Below, piece after piece: positions 33,101-42,921 of a stretch of DNA of 48,414 nucleotides. A model generated the notes under the pieces. That model searched no databases, was not told where the DNA came from, and was given only the letters and a program-made list of their open reading frames with translations. The stretch's first letter is position 1. Each line of letters begins with the position of its first letter. Source of the DNA: an uncultured Alphaproteobacteria bacterium (GTDB lineage: Bacteria > Pseudomonadota > Alphaproteobacteria > Puniceispirillales > Marisalimonadaceae); NCBI GenBank assembly GCA_937142855.1, contig CAKZQZ010000045.1:1-48414 (forward strand). Reading direction: 5' to 3'. A program made the position numbers and the translations under genes.

Positions 33101-34495
33101 TTGATTTTTAAGACATTAAAATTATTAATTTTTATCCTGCTTATATGGTATTTGTCTGAGTTTTTTGGGAATAACGAGGGCCTGGCCACTATAAATTGGA
33201 TGGGATGGGGTATTGAAATACCTACGGATAGGCTTGTATTAATCTTATTATTATTTTCAATATTTATCATACTTATTGATAGGGTATGGTTAGCGTTTTT
33301 AAATTTGCCTAAATCTGCTTTGCGAAGATATGAAAATAAAAATAATAGAAAAGTTGAACAAAAACTAATAAAGGCATTTTTGCTTGCAAGTCATGGAGAA
33401 ACTGTTTCAGCAGCAAAGGAAGCATCCTTAGTAGCTAAAAACACAAAAGACAAAAGCCTTGGAAAATTATTGAGCAGACATTTGGAGGTTACTAATAGTA
33501 TTAATAAAAATGATGGAAATAATAAGGATATTGCTCAAAAATATTTTCAACAGCTTACAAGTGAAAACTCTACTGCTTTCGTAGGGCATTTAGGTTTAAT
33601 GCAACAGGCAATTTTAGGTAATGATGATAATAATATAATTATTGAAGAGGGAGAAAATGCATTAAAATATGAGCCAAAATCAAAGCAAATTTTAGAAGTC
33701 TTATTTAATGCACATGCTCTAAAAGGTGACATAAAAGAATCACTCTTATATCTAAAAAAACTTAAAAGTTTTAATTTCATTACAAACGAAATTTACAAAA
33801 ATATTGCCTCTAATCTCAATTATTTATCAGCTTTAGAAAATGTTAATAATGGAAATAAAAGCTTAGCAGTTAATAATTTAAAAGAAGCTATTAAACAAAA
33901 ACCTAATAATATCATGGCTTCAATAAAGTTATCTGAAATAATTACTGGAATTGGCTCAAAATCTACATCGATTAAACATTTGGAAAAGGCTTTTTTATTA
34001 ACTTCTCACCCTGATGTCCTCGATGCATTAGCAAAAGAATGGGATGATAAAACTCCTGGAGCTAGAGTTGCTAAATCTATTAAACTTCTTAATAAGAAAT
34101 CTTCGAATGACATAGATAATGATTTAAAAATTGAAGTTGCCCGTTTTGCTATAAGAGAAAATATATGGGGAGAAGCTGAAAAAATATTATCTGAAATTCC
34201 GGAGGATGATCTTACAATTAGTGGTTTCCAGGCACTGGCGGATATAGAAAGTTCTAAAAATAATCCGGATAAAGTAAAGGAATATTTATCTAAAGCTGCA
34301 AACGCGAGCGAAGGCTTTAATTACTTTTGTTCTTCATGTGGGAGTAAAAATTTAAAATGGGAATTACATTGTTCTAATTGTAACGGTCTAAGCACTATTG
34401 AGTGGATGAAGAGTAATGATAATAAAAAATTAGATCCTGTTTTCTTACCTAGTTTAAATAATGTTTTTGAAAGAAAATTATTAAGTAAATTATAA
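33101..34495 (+). CDS. hemY: HemY-like protein with TPR repeats and C-terminal zinc ribbon
   Basis: This HemY N-domain protein of 464 residues has two N-terminal membrane segments (about 4-22 and 45-65) with INWMGWGIEIPTDRL between them. TPR-like helical repeats follow (about 80-400). The C-terminus has a rubredoxin-like zinc site formed by C410, C413, C424 and C427. The start is TTG at 33101, directly after the TAG of the previous gene. Its role in heme metabolism is assumed from linkage; it is not protoporphyrinogen oxidase. The last 6 bases overlap the convergent LysE-family gene. Confidence 0.88.
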   Translation: MIFKTLKLLIFILLIWYLSEFFGNNEGLATINWMGWGIEIPTDRLVLILLLFSIFIILIDRVWLAFLNLPKSALRRYENKNNRKVEQKLIKAFLLASHGETVSAAKEASLVAKNTKDKSLGKLLSRHLEVTNSINKNDGNNKDIAQKYFQQLTSENSTAFVGHLGLMQQAILGNDDNNIIIEEGENALKYEPKSKQILEVLFNAHALKGDIKESLLYLKKLKSFNFITNEIYKNIASNLNYLSALENVNNGNKSLAVNNLKEAIKQKPNNIMASIKLSEIITGIGSKSTSIKHLEKAFLLTSHPDVLDALAKEWDDKTPGARVAKSIKLLNKKSSNDIDNDLKIEVARFAIRENIWGEAEKILSEIPEDDLTISGFQALADIESSKNNPDKVKEYLSKAANASEGFNYFCSSCGSKNLKWELHCSNCNGLSTIEWMKSNDNKKLDPVFLPSLNNVFERKLLSKL

Positions 34496-35125
34496 AAAAT
34501 ATTCAACAGATTTAAGAATTAGATAAGAAGAAAAAAATAATAAAACTATTCCTAAAATTAAAAAAATTTTACTTTGTCTTAATTTTAAATAATTTTGAAT
34601 TTTTTTGGTGTTGATAGAGTAAGAAACAAGCATATACCAAAAAGCATCTATTATTCCCGCAAGCAGTGCCATTGTTAATTTTGTTTCGATATTATAATCA
34701 CTTTCAATAAATTGACTAAACACTGATGAAAAAAAGATTAGTATTTTGGGATTAATTAAAGAGGTTGTGAGCCCAAGAAAAAAATCATTAAAATTAGATT
34801 TTGAAAACTCAATTTTAGAATTAGATGAGTTTTTATAAGGTTTAAAGAAAATTAATTTTAGACTTATATAGATAAGGAAAACACTCCCTAATATTTGTAT
34901 TAAGGCGATACTAATTGGCAAATATGCTATAATCATATTTAAAATATATATTGAAACTAAAGCATATAAAAATATACCAAGGCCATGACCCAAGGATGCT
35001 AAAAGGCCTGATATTACTTTCTTACTATTGGTTATGTAAATAATAACAATTAAGCTTGGACCAGGAGTGATTGCGCCTATAAAGCAAACCAATGTAATTG
35101 TTAACCAATCAAAAATATCCATCAA
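34490..35125 (-). CDS. LysE/RhtB family amino-acid exporter
   Basis: An inner-membrane exporter of 211 residues with about six hydrophobic segments. The family signature near the N-terminus is present: FIGAITPGPSLIVIIYI, then SGLLASLGHGLGIF. The middle loop and GLTTSLINPKILIFFSSVFSQF are also typical. Substrates of this family include basic amino acids, threonine and homoserine; which applies here is unknown. It lies 11 bases after trmL on the same strand, and its end overlaps hemY by 6 bases. Confidence 0.9.
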   Translation of the reverse strand: MMDIFDWLTITLVCFIGAITPGPSLIVIIYITNSKKVISGLLASLGHGLGIFLYALVSIYILNMIIAYLPISIALIQILGSVFLIYISLKLIFFKPYKNSSNSKIEFSKSNFNDFFLGLTTSLINPKILIFFSSVFSQFIESDYNIETKLTMALLAGIIDAFWYMLVSYSINTKKIQNYLKLRQSKIFLILGIVLLFFSSYLILKSVEYFL

Positions 35126-35136
35126 TTAACACATGT

Positions 35137-35601
35137 TTATAATAGGTTTTGAAATGAATTTTGACGTAATGCCTCATATGTTACAATTGCTACTGCATTA
35201 CTTAAATTTAGACTTCTGCTACCTTGAACCATTGGAATTCTGAGCCTGTTTCTTTTTTTAATCTTTTTCAATACAAAATCAGGTAACCCGCTTGTTTCGC
35301 TTCCAAACACAAGACAATCATTTTTTTTAAATTGAATTTTGGTATAAGCTTTATCAGCAAATTTAGTTAATGCATAAATTTCATTAATTTCAATCTTATC
35401 TAAGCATGATTGAATATCATCATGAATAAAAAAATCTGCATCTTTTTTATAATCCATTCCTGCTCTTTTTAACGAGTTATTATTCATATCAAATCCTAGA
35501 GGCTTTATGAGATGAAGTGTTGAACCGGTATTAGCGGCTAGCCTTAAAATATTTCCAGTATTTGGAGGTATTTCAGGATTAAATAAAACAATTTGGAACA
35601 T
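35137..35601 (-). CDS. trmL: tRNA (cytidine/uridine-34-2'-O)-methyltransferase
   Basis: A SPOUT-class enzyme that methylates the wobble ribose of tRNA-Leu species. The 154 residues have the three SPOUT motifs: NPEIPPNTGNILRLAANTG (residues 8-26), LVFGSETSGLP, and RIPMVQGSRSLNLSNAVAIV, which form the trefoil knot that binds S-adenosylmethionine. Its length and the absence of an extra domain fit TrmL. It is transcribed with the LysE-like gene; upstream lies the YtoQ gene, 44 bases away. Confidence 0.95.
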   Translation of the reverse strand: MFQIVLFNPEIPPNTGNILRLAANTGSTLHLIKPLGFDMNNNSLKRAGMDYKKDADFFIHDDIQSCLDKIEINEIYALTKFADKAYTKIQFKKNDCLVFGSETSGLPDFVLKKIKKRNRLRIPMVQGSRSLNLSNAVAIVTYEALRQNSFQNLL

Positions 35602-35645
35602 ATATTTTGTTCTTTATATCAAAATAAGTTTTAATAATTAATACC

Positions 35646-36092
35646 TTAAAGTTTTCCCTCAAGTATGTATTTTAAAATTCTTACAACTTGATTTTGATCT
35701 TTAGCTACTGCAGATGCAGCAGCATCAACTTCTTTCAGGGCATGCTGGTGTTCATCATTATGAATAACTATTATAGATTTATTTAAAGCAGCAGCAAAAC
35801 CAGCATCAAAAGCAGCGTTCCACTGCTTATATTTATCACCAAATTTTACTACTACAATATCACAATCTTTTATAGATTTTCTTGTCCGAATAGAATTGAT
35901 GTTTGCACCCTTATGATCTTTCCAAAAATTACTATTTTCATCTCCTAAAATTTCAACACCACAATTGTCTGAGGCTTCATGATTTGTAATTGGAGAAGAA
36001 AAAGAAATATCTAGTTTTTCATTTTTACATAAATTTATTATTTCTTCACGCCAGTTACTGTGTATCTCTCCTGAAAGATAAACATTTAACAT
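35646..36092 (-). CDS. YtoQ family protein
   Basis: The product is a 148-residue cytosolic protein beginning MLNVYLSGEIHSNWREEI, with FSSPITNHEASDNCG, the central DHKGANINSIRTRKSIKDCDIVVV (positions about 57-80), and a C-terminal FDAGFAAALNKSIIVIH. This matches the YtoQ family, related to nucleoside 2-deoxyribosyltransferases (YSGxx start, conserved Asp and Glu), but the reaction is unknown. It starts one base before the end of the MFS gene, so the two are co-transcribed. Confidence 0.82.
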   Translation of the reverse strand: MLNVYLSGEIHSNWREEIINLCKNEKLDISFSSPITNHEASDNCGVEILGDENSNFWKDHKGANINSIRTRKSIKDCDIVVVKFGDKYKQWNAAFDAGFAAALNKSIIVIHNDEHQHALKEVDAAASAVAKDQNQVVRILKYILEGKL

Positions 36093-36093
36093 A

Positions 36094-37323
36094 TTAAGCT
36101 CCTTTTTTTATATTTTCAGATAATAATTTTGGCGCACGTGTCATTGTTATGGCTAAGGACACGCTTGCAAATATAGCTAATATACACATTCCTAATAAAA
36201 TAAAATTATAATTATGTCCAAAATCTAAAAGCATTCCTACTAAAGCTGGTCCTAATGATGTTCCGAATACCATTGTTGATGTTGAAAGAGACCTAACAGA
36301 GCCTAAATTTTTTGTTCCATAATATGTTGGCCAAAAAGTTCCACCAATTGTCATTGCTAATCCCTGAGTCATGCCAAGAAAGGCAAGCCCAATCATTGCG
36401 TGTACGTATGTATCTCCATAAGAAAATATTAATAAGCCTAATGACATTGGCAATAAATAAAATGGTAAAATTTTTTCAACGCCAAATTTGTCTAGGATCC
36501 ATCCTGAACTTAAAGTAGTTAAAATTGACATTGAAGTGTAAAATGGGAAAAGAGCAGTAAACGAAATTAAAGACCAATTCTTAATTTCGGTTAGGTGAAC
36601 CATGTTAAAAAAGAAGGCAGTAGAAAAAATTGGAGGAATCAAAAAAGGCACTATCACAGCCCAAAACACCCAATGATTAAGAGCCTCTTTTCTAGTCCAA
36701 TGCTTTTTTTGCATACCTAATTGATTAGAAATATTCTCTTGTTTACTGTTGGGAACTCTTTCATTGGATAGTAATTTTAATATTACTGGTAATAAGATTA
36801 ATAGAATTATCATTCCTATTACCCAACTATTTCTCCAGCCTATAATTGCAAATAAACTTACAAAGATTACTGGGAAAACAGCTTCACCAATAGAAAATCC
36901 CATGATTGATAATGATAGGGCTTTACCTTTATTTTTACCATACCATTTACCAATGGCAACAGCAGGTATGTGAATAAGCATTCCTTGACCAAAAAACCTT
37001 AATCCAAAAATTATAAATGGAAGAAGCCAAACCGTTTCAATGAATGTCATGCTTAAACAAAGTAGGCTTAAGCATATTATTACAACTTTTATATTGAGTG
37101 TAATTTTATACTTATCAACGTAACCACCAAAAATTAACATGGCAATAGCGGAGATTAGTGTTCCTCCTGAGTAAATAGCTCCCCAATCTCCGTGAGATAA
37201 ATCAAAAGCTTGTCTAATCTCACCAGCAAATAATGAAATAAAAAAAGTTTGCCCAAAACACGAGCTAAAATATAAAAGAGCTGTAGCTAATAACCATCTT
37301 GCGTTTTCGGTAATAAAATTCAT
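36094..37323 (-). CDS. major facilitator superfamily transporter
   Basis: A 409-residue transporter with 12 predicted membrane segments in two halves and a charged central loop (about 190-215). The motif-A loop after the second helix reads GGYVDKYKI, and the second-half equivalent is SGWILDKFGVEKI. Resemblance is to the monocarboxylate/oxalate-formate type of MFS proteins; the substrate cannot be read from the sequence. It lies in a minus-strand run with PhyH-like and DapA-like genes, suggesting uptake of a compound they handle. Confidence 0.88.
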   Translation of the reverse strand: MNFITENARWLLATALLYFSSCFGQTFFISLFAGEIRQAFDLSHGDWGAIYSGGTLISAIAMLIFGGYVDKYKITLNIKVVIICLSLLCLSMTFIETVWLLPFIIFGLRFFGQGMLIHIPAVAIGKWYGKNKGKALSLSIMGFSIGEAVFPVIFVSLFAIIGWRNSWVIGMIILLILLPVILKLLSNERVPNSKQENISNQLGMQKKHWTRKEALNHWVFWAVIVPFLIPPIFSTAFFFNMVHLTEIKNWSLISFTALFPFYTSMSILTTLSSGWILDKFGVEKILPFYLLPMSLGLLIFSYGDTYVHAMIGLAFLGMTQGLAMTIGGTFWPTYYGTKNLGSVRSLSTSTMVFGTSLGPALVGMLLDFGHNYNFILLGMCILAIFASVSLAITMTRAPKLLSENIKKGA

Positions 37324-37383
37324 AAGGTACCAATAAATCTTTGTATAGATTATATGATCCTTAAATAAAATTTAGGCAATAGT

Positions 37384-38343
37384 TTAAATTTTTAATTCAC
37401 CAATTTCGTGGTTTTCTATATCAAGAAATGTATCAGTAGGATTTCCAATTCTTCCATATCCATTCCAAACTTTAAACCCTAGTAATTCTTTTTGATAACT
37501 ATTTAAATTTGAAAAAACATCTTTTTTTATACCTAAGGTAAAATTTTCTTGAGGCCTAAATTGTGGGCCACAAAAAGTTATTAATAATGCAAGCCTATTA
37601 TCATTTGTAATATTAGCACCTGTTCCATGCCATACCCTACCATCAGTAATAATAGCACAACCAGGGGGACCTTCAGCAGATATTACTTCTATATCTTTAT
37701 CTAAAACTTTATCTGGATGACGTCCAAATAAATGAGATCCTGGGACAATGCGCGTACCCCCATTCTCTTTATTCATTCCATTTAGCATTATTAAAACATT
37801 AGTTACGGCTGGCCTTGAAATAAGTTCGTTATTGTTATTGATATTTTCATTAATTTTGATATTAAATTTATTTCTTTTAATAGATCCTGGAGGTAAAAAA
37901 TCCTCATTTCGATTAACGGGGTCTGGAAACCACCATTGATCAGTATGAAGATCCATTGCAACGCCACCTGGCTTAGCAATATTTGCTCCAAAGCTTGAAA
38001 CTAGGAATTCATCTCCAACTATTTCTTTTACGCAATCCACATAATTGTGTTTTGCTAAAATATCTAAAAATACTTTACCTTTATTTGGCAACATCCATAC
38101 TCGTTGGTTTACCCCAGGGGCATCAGTAATATTATTGAAATCACCCCATTTCTTCTTTTCACTGCCATCCTCGTATGCAAGATTTAATTCTTTTTCTGCA
38201 TTAGCCTGTTCAATTAGCCTTTCCATAGCTCTTTTATTTAGATCTGGTGGAATAGCGTTTTTAAGTAAACAATAACCCCATTTTTTTAAGTCAGTTTTTG
38301 CATCTTCTATTGATTCTGTTGGCTTTGGATAATTAAGGTTCAT
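37384..38343 (-). CDS. phytanoyl-CoA dioxygenase family protein
   Basis: A 319-residue Fe(II)/2-oxoglutarate-dependent oxygenase. The iron triad is visible as H133 and D135 (DLHTDQWW) and H239 (RVWHGTGAN), with R250 as the 2-oxoglutarate anchor. Conserved TRIVPGSH lies at 197-204. The family hydroxylates very diverse small molecules, so the substrate is unknown. AGAGGA precedes the ATG. It lies 16 bases after a DapA-family gene, which suggests a shared catabolic route. Confidence 0.9.
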   Translation of the reverse strand: MNLNYPKPTESIEDAKTDLKKWGYCLLKNAIPPDLNKRAMERLIEQANAEKELNLAYEDGSEKKKWGDFNNITDAPGVNQRVWMLPNKGKVFLDILAKHNYVDCVKEIVGDEFLVSSFGANIAKPGGVAMDLHTDQWWFPDPVNRNEDFLPPGSIKRNKFNIKINENINNNNELISRPAVTNVLIMLNGMNKENGGTRIVPGSHLFGRHPDKVLDKDIEVISAEGPPGCAIITDGRVWHGTGANITNDNRLALLITFCGPQFRPQENFTLGIKKDVFSNLNSYQKELLGFKVWNGYGRIGNPTDTFLDIENHEIGELKI

Positions 38344-38359
38344 ATTTATCCTCTTGATC

Positions 38360-39244
38360 TTATTTTATGAGGTTTAGATTAATTAGGGCTTCCTTCACTT
38401 TTTCTTTTTGATCATCGGTTGCAGGAGAGGTTGGTCTTCTAGCAAAACCACTTTCAAGACCTTGTAAACTTTGAGCATATTTACATAGAGATGGCATATT
38501 ATCTAAGCCAATTGCATCCCATAAAGGCATTAGTTTTTCATGAAGATCCTTTGCAGTTTCCCAATCTTGATCAATAACAGCGTCCCATAATTTCACAGAT
38601 GGACCTGGGGCAGCAGTTAAAATTGCTGCAATTGATCCTGGGGCTCCCAATTTGTATGATAAGTAAAGTAGAGCATCAACAGCACTAAAAATCATATTTT
38701 CAGGTTTTGCTCTTCTAATTAGGTCAGCAAAAAGTTTCATATCACCAGCGCTTTGTTTTACCCCTAAAACCCCTGGGACTTCATCCATTATTCTTAATAG
38801 TAAATCTGGTGATAGATAGCACCAAGGTACAACATTATAAATTAATATTGGTATCTGGCATTCATCATGTATCTCTTTAAAATGTCTTACCATTGCATCA
38901 TCGTCAGGCCTAAATAAATAGCTTGGTGGTGTTATTTGAAGGGCTGCAACGTTAAGAGACTTTACTGATTTACCTCTTTCAATTACCTCAGATGTCGAAT
39001 TCGCAATAATACCGGCAACTAAAGGGACCCTACCATTTAAAGATGAAGCCGTCTCCGTCATGACAGACAAATACTCTTCTCGACTTAAAGCATGACCTTC
39101 ACCTGTGCTGCCTCCAGCAGCTAAACCATGAACACCATTTTCAATTAACCAATCCACTTGTGGTTTTATCAAAGTAAGGTCAATTTCTCCATTTGCTTTG
39201 AATGGTGTTGTAAAAGGTGCTATAATTCCTTTTAATGCAGTCAT
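38360..39244 (-). CDS. DapA-family aldolase/lyase (DHDPS/NAL/KDG aldolase group)
   Basis: A 294-residue TIM-barrel enzyme that forms a Schiff base with a keto acid. The lysine is K163 (GVKQSAGD), the partner tyrosine Y136 (IYNVVP), and the carboxylate-binding loop GGSTGEGHAL is at 44-53. The GSTGEG form differs from GTTGES of true DapA, and the gene is far from the other lysine genes, so a catabolic aldolase or dehydratase acting on a keto-sugar acid is more likely. AAGGAG lies 7 bases before the ATG. It diverges from the esterase gene. Confidence 0.88.
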   Translation of the reverse strand: MTALKGIIAPFTTPFKANGEIDLTLIKPQVDWLIENGVHGLAAGGSTGEGHALSREEYLSVMTETASSLNGRVPLVAGIIANSTSEVIERGKSVKSLNVAALQITPPSYLFRPDDDAMVRHFKEIHDECQIPILIYNVVPWCYLSPDLLLRIMDEVPGVLGVKQSAGDMKLFADLIRRAKPENMIFSAVDALLYLSYKLGAPGSIAAILTAAPGPSVKLWDAVIDQDWETAKDLHEKLMPLWDAIGLDNMPSLCKYAQSLQGLESGFARRPTSPATDDQKEKVKEALINLNLIK

Positions 39245-39350
39245 GCTTTTCTCCTTAAAAAAATTCGCTAGATTTTTTATTATAAATAAACTTTATTAAA
39301 AATATAAAGCTAAAAGAACATTATAAACTAGTATAGGAAAATATAGATCA

Positions 39351-40307
39351 ATGATAGTTGATACAGAAACTGATATTTTTTTAAAAAATCGTATTAAAAA
39401 TAATTCAAAATTACATCATTTATTAGATCCTGTAGAATTAAGAACTGAACGTTTGAGACAGTTAAGGGAAGATAATTTAACACCTCCAAAAGTTTATAAC
39501 GTAGAAAATTTAAAAATAAAAAACCGGTTTAACAAAGATGTTAAATTAAGATTTTATTTTCCAAATAACTTCAATAAAAAAACTAAAATTCCAATTATAG
39601 TGTTTTTTCATGGAGGTGGATTTGTCATGGGAGATCTTGATACTCATGACTTTACTTGCAGATCAATTTGCTTAGCATCTCAAATGATTGTTGTAGCTGT
39701 GGATTATAGTTTATCTCCAGAACATAAGTTTCCTTATGCAGTAGAAGAGGTTAAGGATGTTCTTAACAGCCTTGTAAATTTTGAAAAAGATTTTTTTATT
39801 GATCTTGAAAATATTTTCGTATGTGGAGACAGTGCTGGTGGTAATTTAGCAACTATTTTGGCTATTAACTCAAGGGATAAAAAGGTAATTCCAATAAGAG
39901 GTCAGTTATTAGTATATCCCTGTGTCGATCTAACATTAACAATGAGATCCATGGATATTTTTCTAGAAGGTATGACTTTAACTTTTGATACTATGGACTA
40001 TTTCGTTAAACATTATCTTAATTCAAGTAATGATGCAGTTAACTGGGAAGCATCACCGCTTTTTGCTAAGAATCTACATAATCTCCCTGAAACATTCATC
40101 TTTGCTGCTGGATTGGATCCTTTGCTAGATGAAGGAATAGCTTACGCAAATAGATTAAAGAGCTTTGGTAATAAAGTAACTTATAAATTATATCCCGGTC
40201 AGATACATGGTTTTTTATCGAATTCAATACATTTTCCTAAAGCTGCTGAATGTATAAAAGAAATAGCAAAAGCAGCTAACTCAATGGTATTGAAAAAGAG
40301 GGGTTAA
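39351..40307 (+). CDS. alpha/beta hydrolase, hormone-sensitive-lipase-like esterase
   Basis: The 318-residue cytosolic esterase has HGGG (87-90) forming the oxyanion hole, nucleophile S161 in GDSAGG, acid D256 and H286 in QIHGF. An N-terminal cap helix region is present, as in family IV esterases. It would cleave short-chain esters or lactones. Its stop is followed with no gap by the epimerase start, and it heads a plus-strand run of four genes. Confidence 0.9.
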   Translation: MIVDTETDIFLKNRIKNNSKLHHLLDPVELRTERLRQLREDNLTPPKVYNVENLKIKNRFNKDVKLRFYFPNNFNKKTKIPIIVFFHGGGFVMGDLDTHDFTCRSICLASQMIVVAVDYSLSPEHKFPYAVEEVKDVLNSLVNFEKDFFIDLENIFVCGDSAGGNLATILAINSRDKKVIPIRGQLLVYPCVDLTLTMRSMDIFLEGMTLTFDTMDYFVKHYLNSSNDAVNWEASPLFAKNLHNLPETFIFAAGLDPLLDEGIAYANRLKSFGNKVTYKLYPGQIHGFLSNSIHFPKAAECIKEIAKAANSMVLKKRG

Positions 40308-41192
40308 ATGGAAAAAATCATCATTTTTGGAGGGTGTGGTTTTTTAGGAAGTTGGATAGTAAAAGCCTTTTTGAAAAAGGGTTATAGCGTTTCAATTTTT
40401 GACTTAAAAATCCAAAAAGAATTACTCAGCCATGTTGTCGGAGAGGATATTAATAAAATTAAATTTATTAATGGTGATATAACAAATTATGATCAGGTCC
40501 AAGAATCAATAAATGATATGGACCATGTAATAAATTTAGCTGGGTTAATGACTCCAGACTGTAGCTCAAATCCTATTTTAGGCGCCAAAGTAAATCTCCT
40601 AGGCTCAATTAATGTTTTTGAAGCTTTGAAAAAAAATAATAATAAGTTTTTAGTTTATGCAAGCAGTGCAGGTGTTTTTGGGCAAAAAGATCATTATTAC
40701 CCATTTCCAGAAACCCATTACGGTGCATATAAGTTGGCAGTTGAAGGAGTAGCAAGGGCGTATTTAAATGAAGATGGTATTTCAAGTGTTGGAATTAGGC
40801 CATATGTAATTTATGGGCCAGGAAGAGAAGTTGGGGGAACAGCGGGGGTAACTTTAGCCTGTAAGGCAGCAAAACAAGGAGAAAGTTATACTGTAAATTT
40901 TTCAGGCAAGGCAGGTTTTGTTTATGTTCAAGATGTTGTGGATTTAGTTGAAATGTCAATAGCTCAAATTCCCTCAGGTGCATTAACTTTTAATATAAAT
41001 GGAATAACAGCTGATGTAAGCGAGTTCATAAATTTAATTAAAAAAAATATACCGCTATCAGATATAGGAATCGAAGGTGATCCATTAAGTGTAGTGGATG
41101 AAATACGAGGAAATGAGCCCTCTAAAACATTTAAAAAATTTAAGTATACTTCTCTTGAAGATGGGATTAAAAGGACTATCGATTTTTATTGA
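40308..41192 (+). CDS. NAD-dependent epimerase/dehydratase
   Basis: A 294-residue extended short-chain dehydrogenase. The cofactor loop is GGCGFLGSW (8-16), the catalytic set is S119/S120, Y138 and K142 (THYGAYKLA), and IRPYVIYGPG follows. It resembles UDP-sugar 4-epimerases and related sugar oxidoreductases without matching any one closely. GAGGGG lies within the end of the upstream gene, and the ATG directly follows that stop, so translation is coupled. Confidence 0.88.
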   Translation: MEKIIIFGGCGFLGSWIVKAFLKKGYSVSIFDLKIQKELLSHVVGEDINKIKFINGDITNYDQVQESINDMDHVINLAGLMTPDCSSNPILGAKVNLLGSINVFEALKKNNNKFLVYASSAGVFGQKDHYYPFPETHYGAYKLAVEGVARAYLNEDGISSVGIRPYVIYGPGREVGGTAGVTLACKAAKQGESYTVNFSGKAGFVYVQDVVDLVEMSIAQIPSGALTFNINGITADVSEFINLIKKNIPLSDIGIEGDPLSVVDEIRGNEPSKTFKKFKYTSLEDGIKRTIDFY

Positions 41193-41214
41193 ACCTTGAA
41201 AGAAAAAATAAATT

Positions 41215-42108
41215 ATGCCTGTAAATATTTCTTCAAATGCAAAGGGCATATTATTTATAATTGCTGCTGTATCATGTTTGTCTGTAATGGATGGTGTTAC
41301 AAGATACCTAACAGATTATTATAACGTAATAGCAATTAATATGTTTCGATATTTCTTCTTATTTCTATTTGTAATGTCAATTAACAGCACAGGAAATAAA
41401 AGTGTTATTCTGGTTTCAAAAAGTAAGTTTAAACTCATACAAATTTTAAGAGGTACTATTCTTGCTGTAGAGATGTGTTTTGCTCACTATCTTTTTTTAA
41501 AGATTGGCCTTATCGAGACACATGCTATTTTTGCAAGTTGTCCTCTAATAGTTGCAGCTTTATCAGTAATTTTTTTAGGAGAAAAAGTGGGTTGGAGAAG
41601 GTGGAGTGCAATATTGGTTGGCTTCATAGGTATTTTAATTATGCTTCGACCAGGTACTAAAGTCTTTGACCCCTTATCTCTAATAGCATTAGGATGTGCA
41701 ATTGCGTTTGCTATCTATCAAATTTTAACAAGATATGTGTCTAGTGAAGATAGTCCTGACACGAGCCTTTTTTATACTGGTATTACTGGATTTATAATAT
41801 TAGGTTCGGTCGGGCCTTTCTTTTATACATCGGTTGATAATGCTCATTGGTTATGGTTGTTATTAGTCTGTATGCTTGGGGCAGGGGGACATTTTTTAAT
41901 GATAAATGCTTTCAAACATAGTGAGGCTTCAATATTGCAACCTTTTACATATCTCCAGCTAGTTTTCGTTTCTATAATTGGTGTGTTAATATTTAATGAA
42001 AAGTTGGAGAGTGAAATAGTCATAGGTTCATTAATAGTGATTGTAGCAGGACTATTCACTTTTTGGAGAGAATATGTAAAAAACCAAATTAGTGAGGGGA
42101 TTAATTAA
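41215..42108 (+). CDS. EamA/DMT-family permease
   Basis: A 297-residue inner-membrane protein with ten predicted helices arranged as two EamA repeats. The first repeat ends near VIFLGEKVGWRRWSAILVGFIGIL, positions about 118-141; the second ends with FNEKLESEIVIGSLIVI. Such proteins export or import metabolites and amino acids; the substrate is unknown. It is followed with no gap by the uronate dehydrogenase-like gene, which again suggests a shared substrate class. Confidence 0.9.
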   Translation: MPVNISSNAKGILFIIAAVSCLSVMDGVTRYLTDYYNVIAINMFRYFFLFLFVMSINSTGNKSVILVSKSKFKLIQILRGTILAVEMCFAHYLFLKIGLIETHAIFASCPLIVAALSVIFLGEKVGWRRWSAILVGFIGILIMLRPGTKVFDPLSLIALGCAIAFAIYQILTRYVSSEDSPDTSLFYTGITGFIILGSVGPFFYTSVDNAHWLWLLLVCMLGAGGHFLMINAFKHSEASILQPFTYLQLVFVSIIGVLIFNEKLESEIVIGSLIVIVAGLFTFWREYVKNQISEGIN

Positions 42109-42921
42109 TTGTCTAAATATAAATATAAAAATATTCTTTTAACTGGCGCAGCTGGAGCCTTAGGCAATCAACTAAGGGAAACATTATCTAAAGAATGTGA
42201 TTTGCTTAGAATTTCTGATAAGGAAAATTTAGAAAAAAAATTTCATAATGAGGAAGTTCAAATTGCTGATCTTGCTTCCGCAGAATCAATATTAAAATTA
42301 ACAAAAGATATAGACTGTATTGTTCATATGGGCGGGCAAAGTATAGAAGGTTCTTGGGATAATGTTTTAAATTCAAACATTATAGGCATGTACAATCTAT
42401 ATGAGGCATGCAGAAAAAATAAAATTAAAAGAGTTATCTGGGCTAGTTCAGTTCACACAGTTGGTTTTTATCCAAGATCCGAGGTTATAGATAGTAAAGT
42501 AATGCCAAGGCCAGATAGCAATTATGGTTTGTCAAAAGTTTTTGGAGAATCGCTAGCGCAATATTACTGGGATAAGTATAAAATCGAAACTGTGTCTGTA
42601 AGAATTTACTCATGTGTGGAAGAGCCCAAGGATCATAGGATGCTTTCAACATGGTTAAGCTATGATGATTTAAGAAGCTTAATAGTAGCATGTATGAATA
42701 GTTCAAATGTACAACATTCTGTTATTTTTGGTGTGTCCAAAAATGATTCATTACTAATTGATAACAAGTATGCAAACCACATTAGTTATAAACCTAAAGA
42801 TAATGCAGAAGCGTATCGACAAAAAATAGAAAAAAACCATGGTTTTGTTGATGCACATGATCCTCTTGTAACCACTCATGGAGGGTATTTTGTTTCTGCA
42901 GGACATTATGATGATACCTAA
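42109..42921 (+). CDS. NAD-dependent oxidoreductase, uronate dehydrogenase-like
   Basis: The 270-residue short-chain dehydrogenase resembles bacterial uronate dehydrogenase (Udh), which oxidises galacturonate or glucuronate to aldarolactones. Visible blocks are LLTGAAGALGNQLR, HMGGQSIEGSWDNVLNSNI (74-92), WASSVHTVGFYPR with the catalytic Ser, Y139-K143 (NYGLSKVFGESLA), and TWLSYDDLRSLI. The start is TTG immediately after the EamA stop, with GAGGGG 10 bases upstream. The match is to family pattern; the substrate is an inference. Confidence 0.82.
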   Translation: MSKYKYKNILLTGAAGALGNQLRETLSKECDLLRISDKENLEKKFHNEEVQIADLASAESILKLTKDIDCIVHMGGQSIEGSWDNVLNSNIIGMYNLYEACRKNKIKRVIWASSVHTVGFYPRSEVIDSKVMPRPDSNYGLSKVFGESLAQYYWDKYKIETVSVRIYSCVEEPKDHRMLSTWLSYDDLRSLIVACMNSSNVQHSVIFGVSKNDSLLIDNKYANHISYKPKDNAEAYRQKIEKNHGFVDAHDPLVTTHGGYFVSAGHYDDT

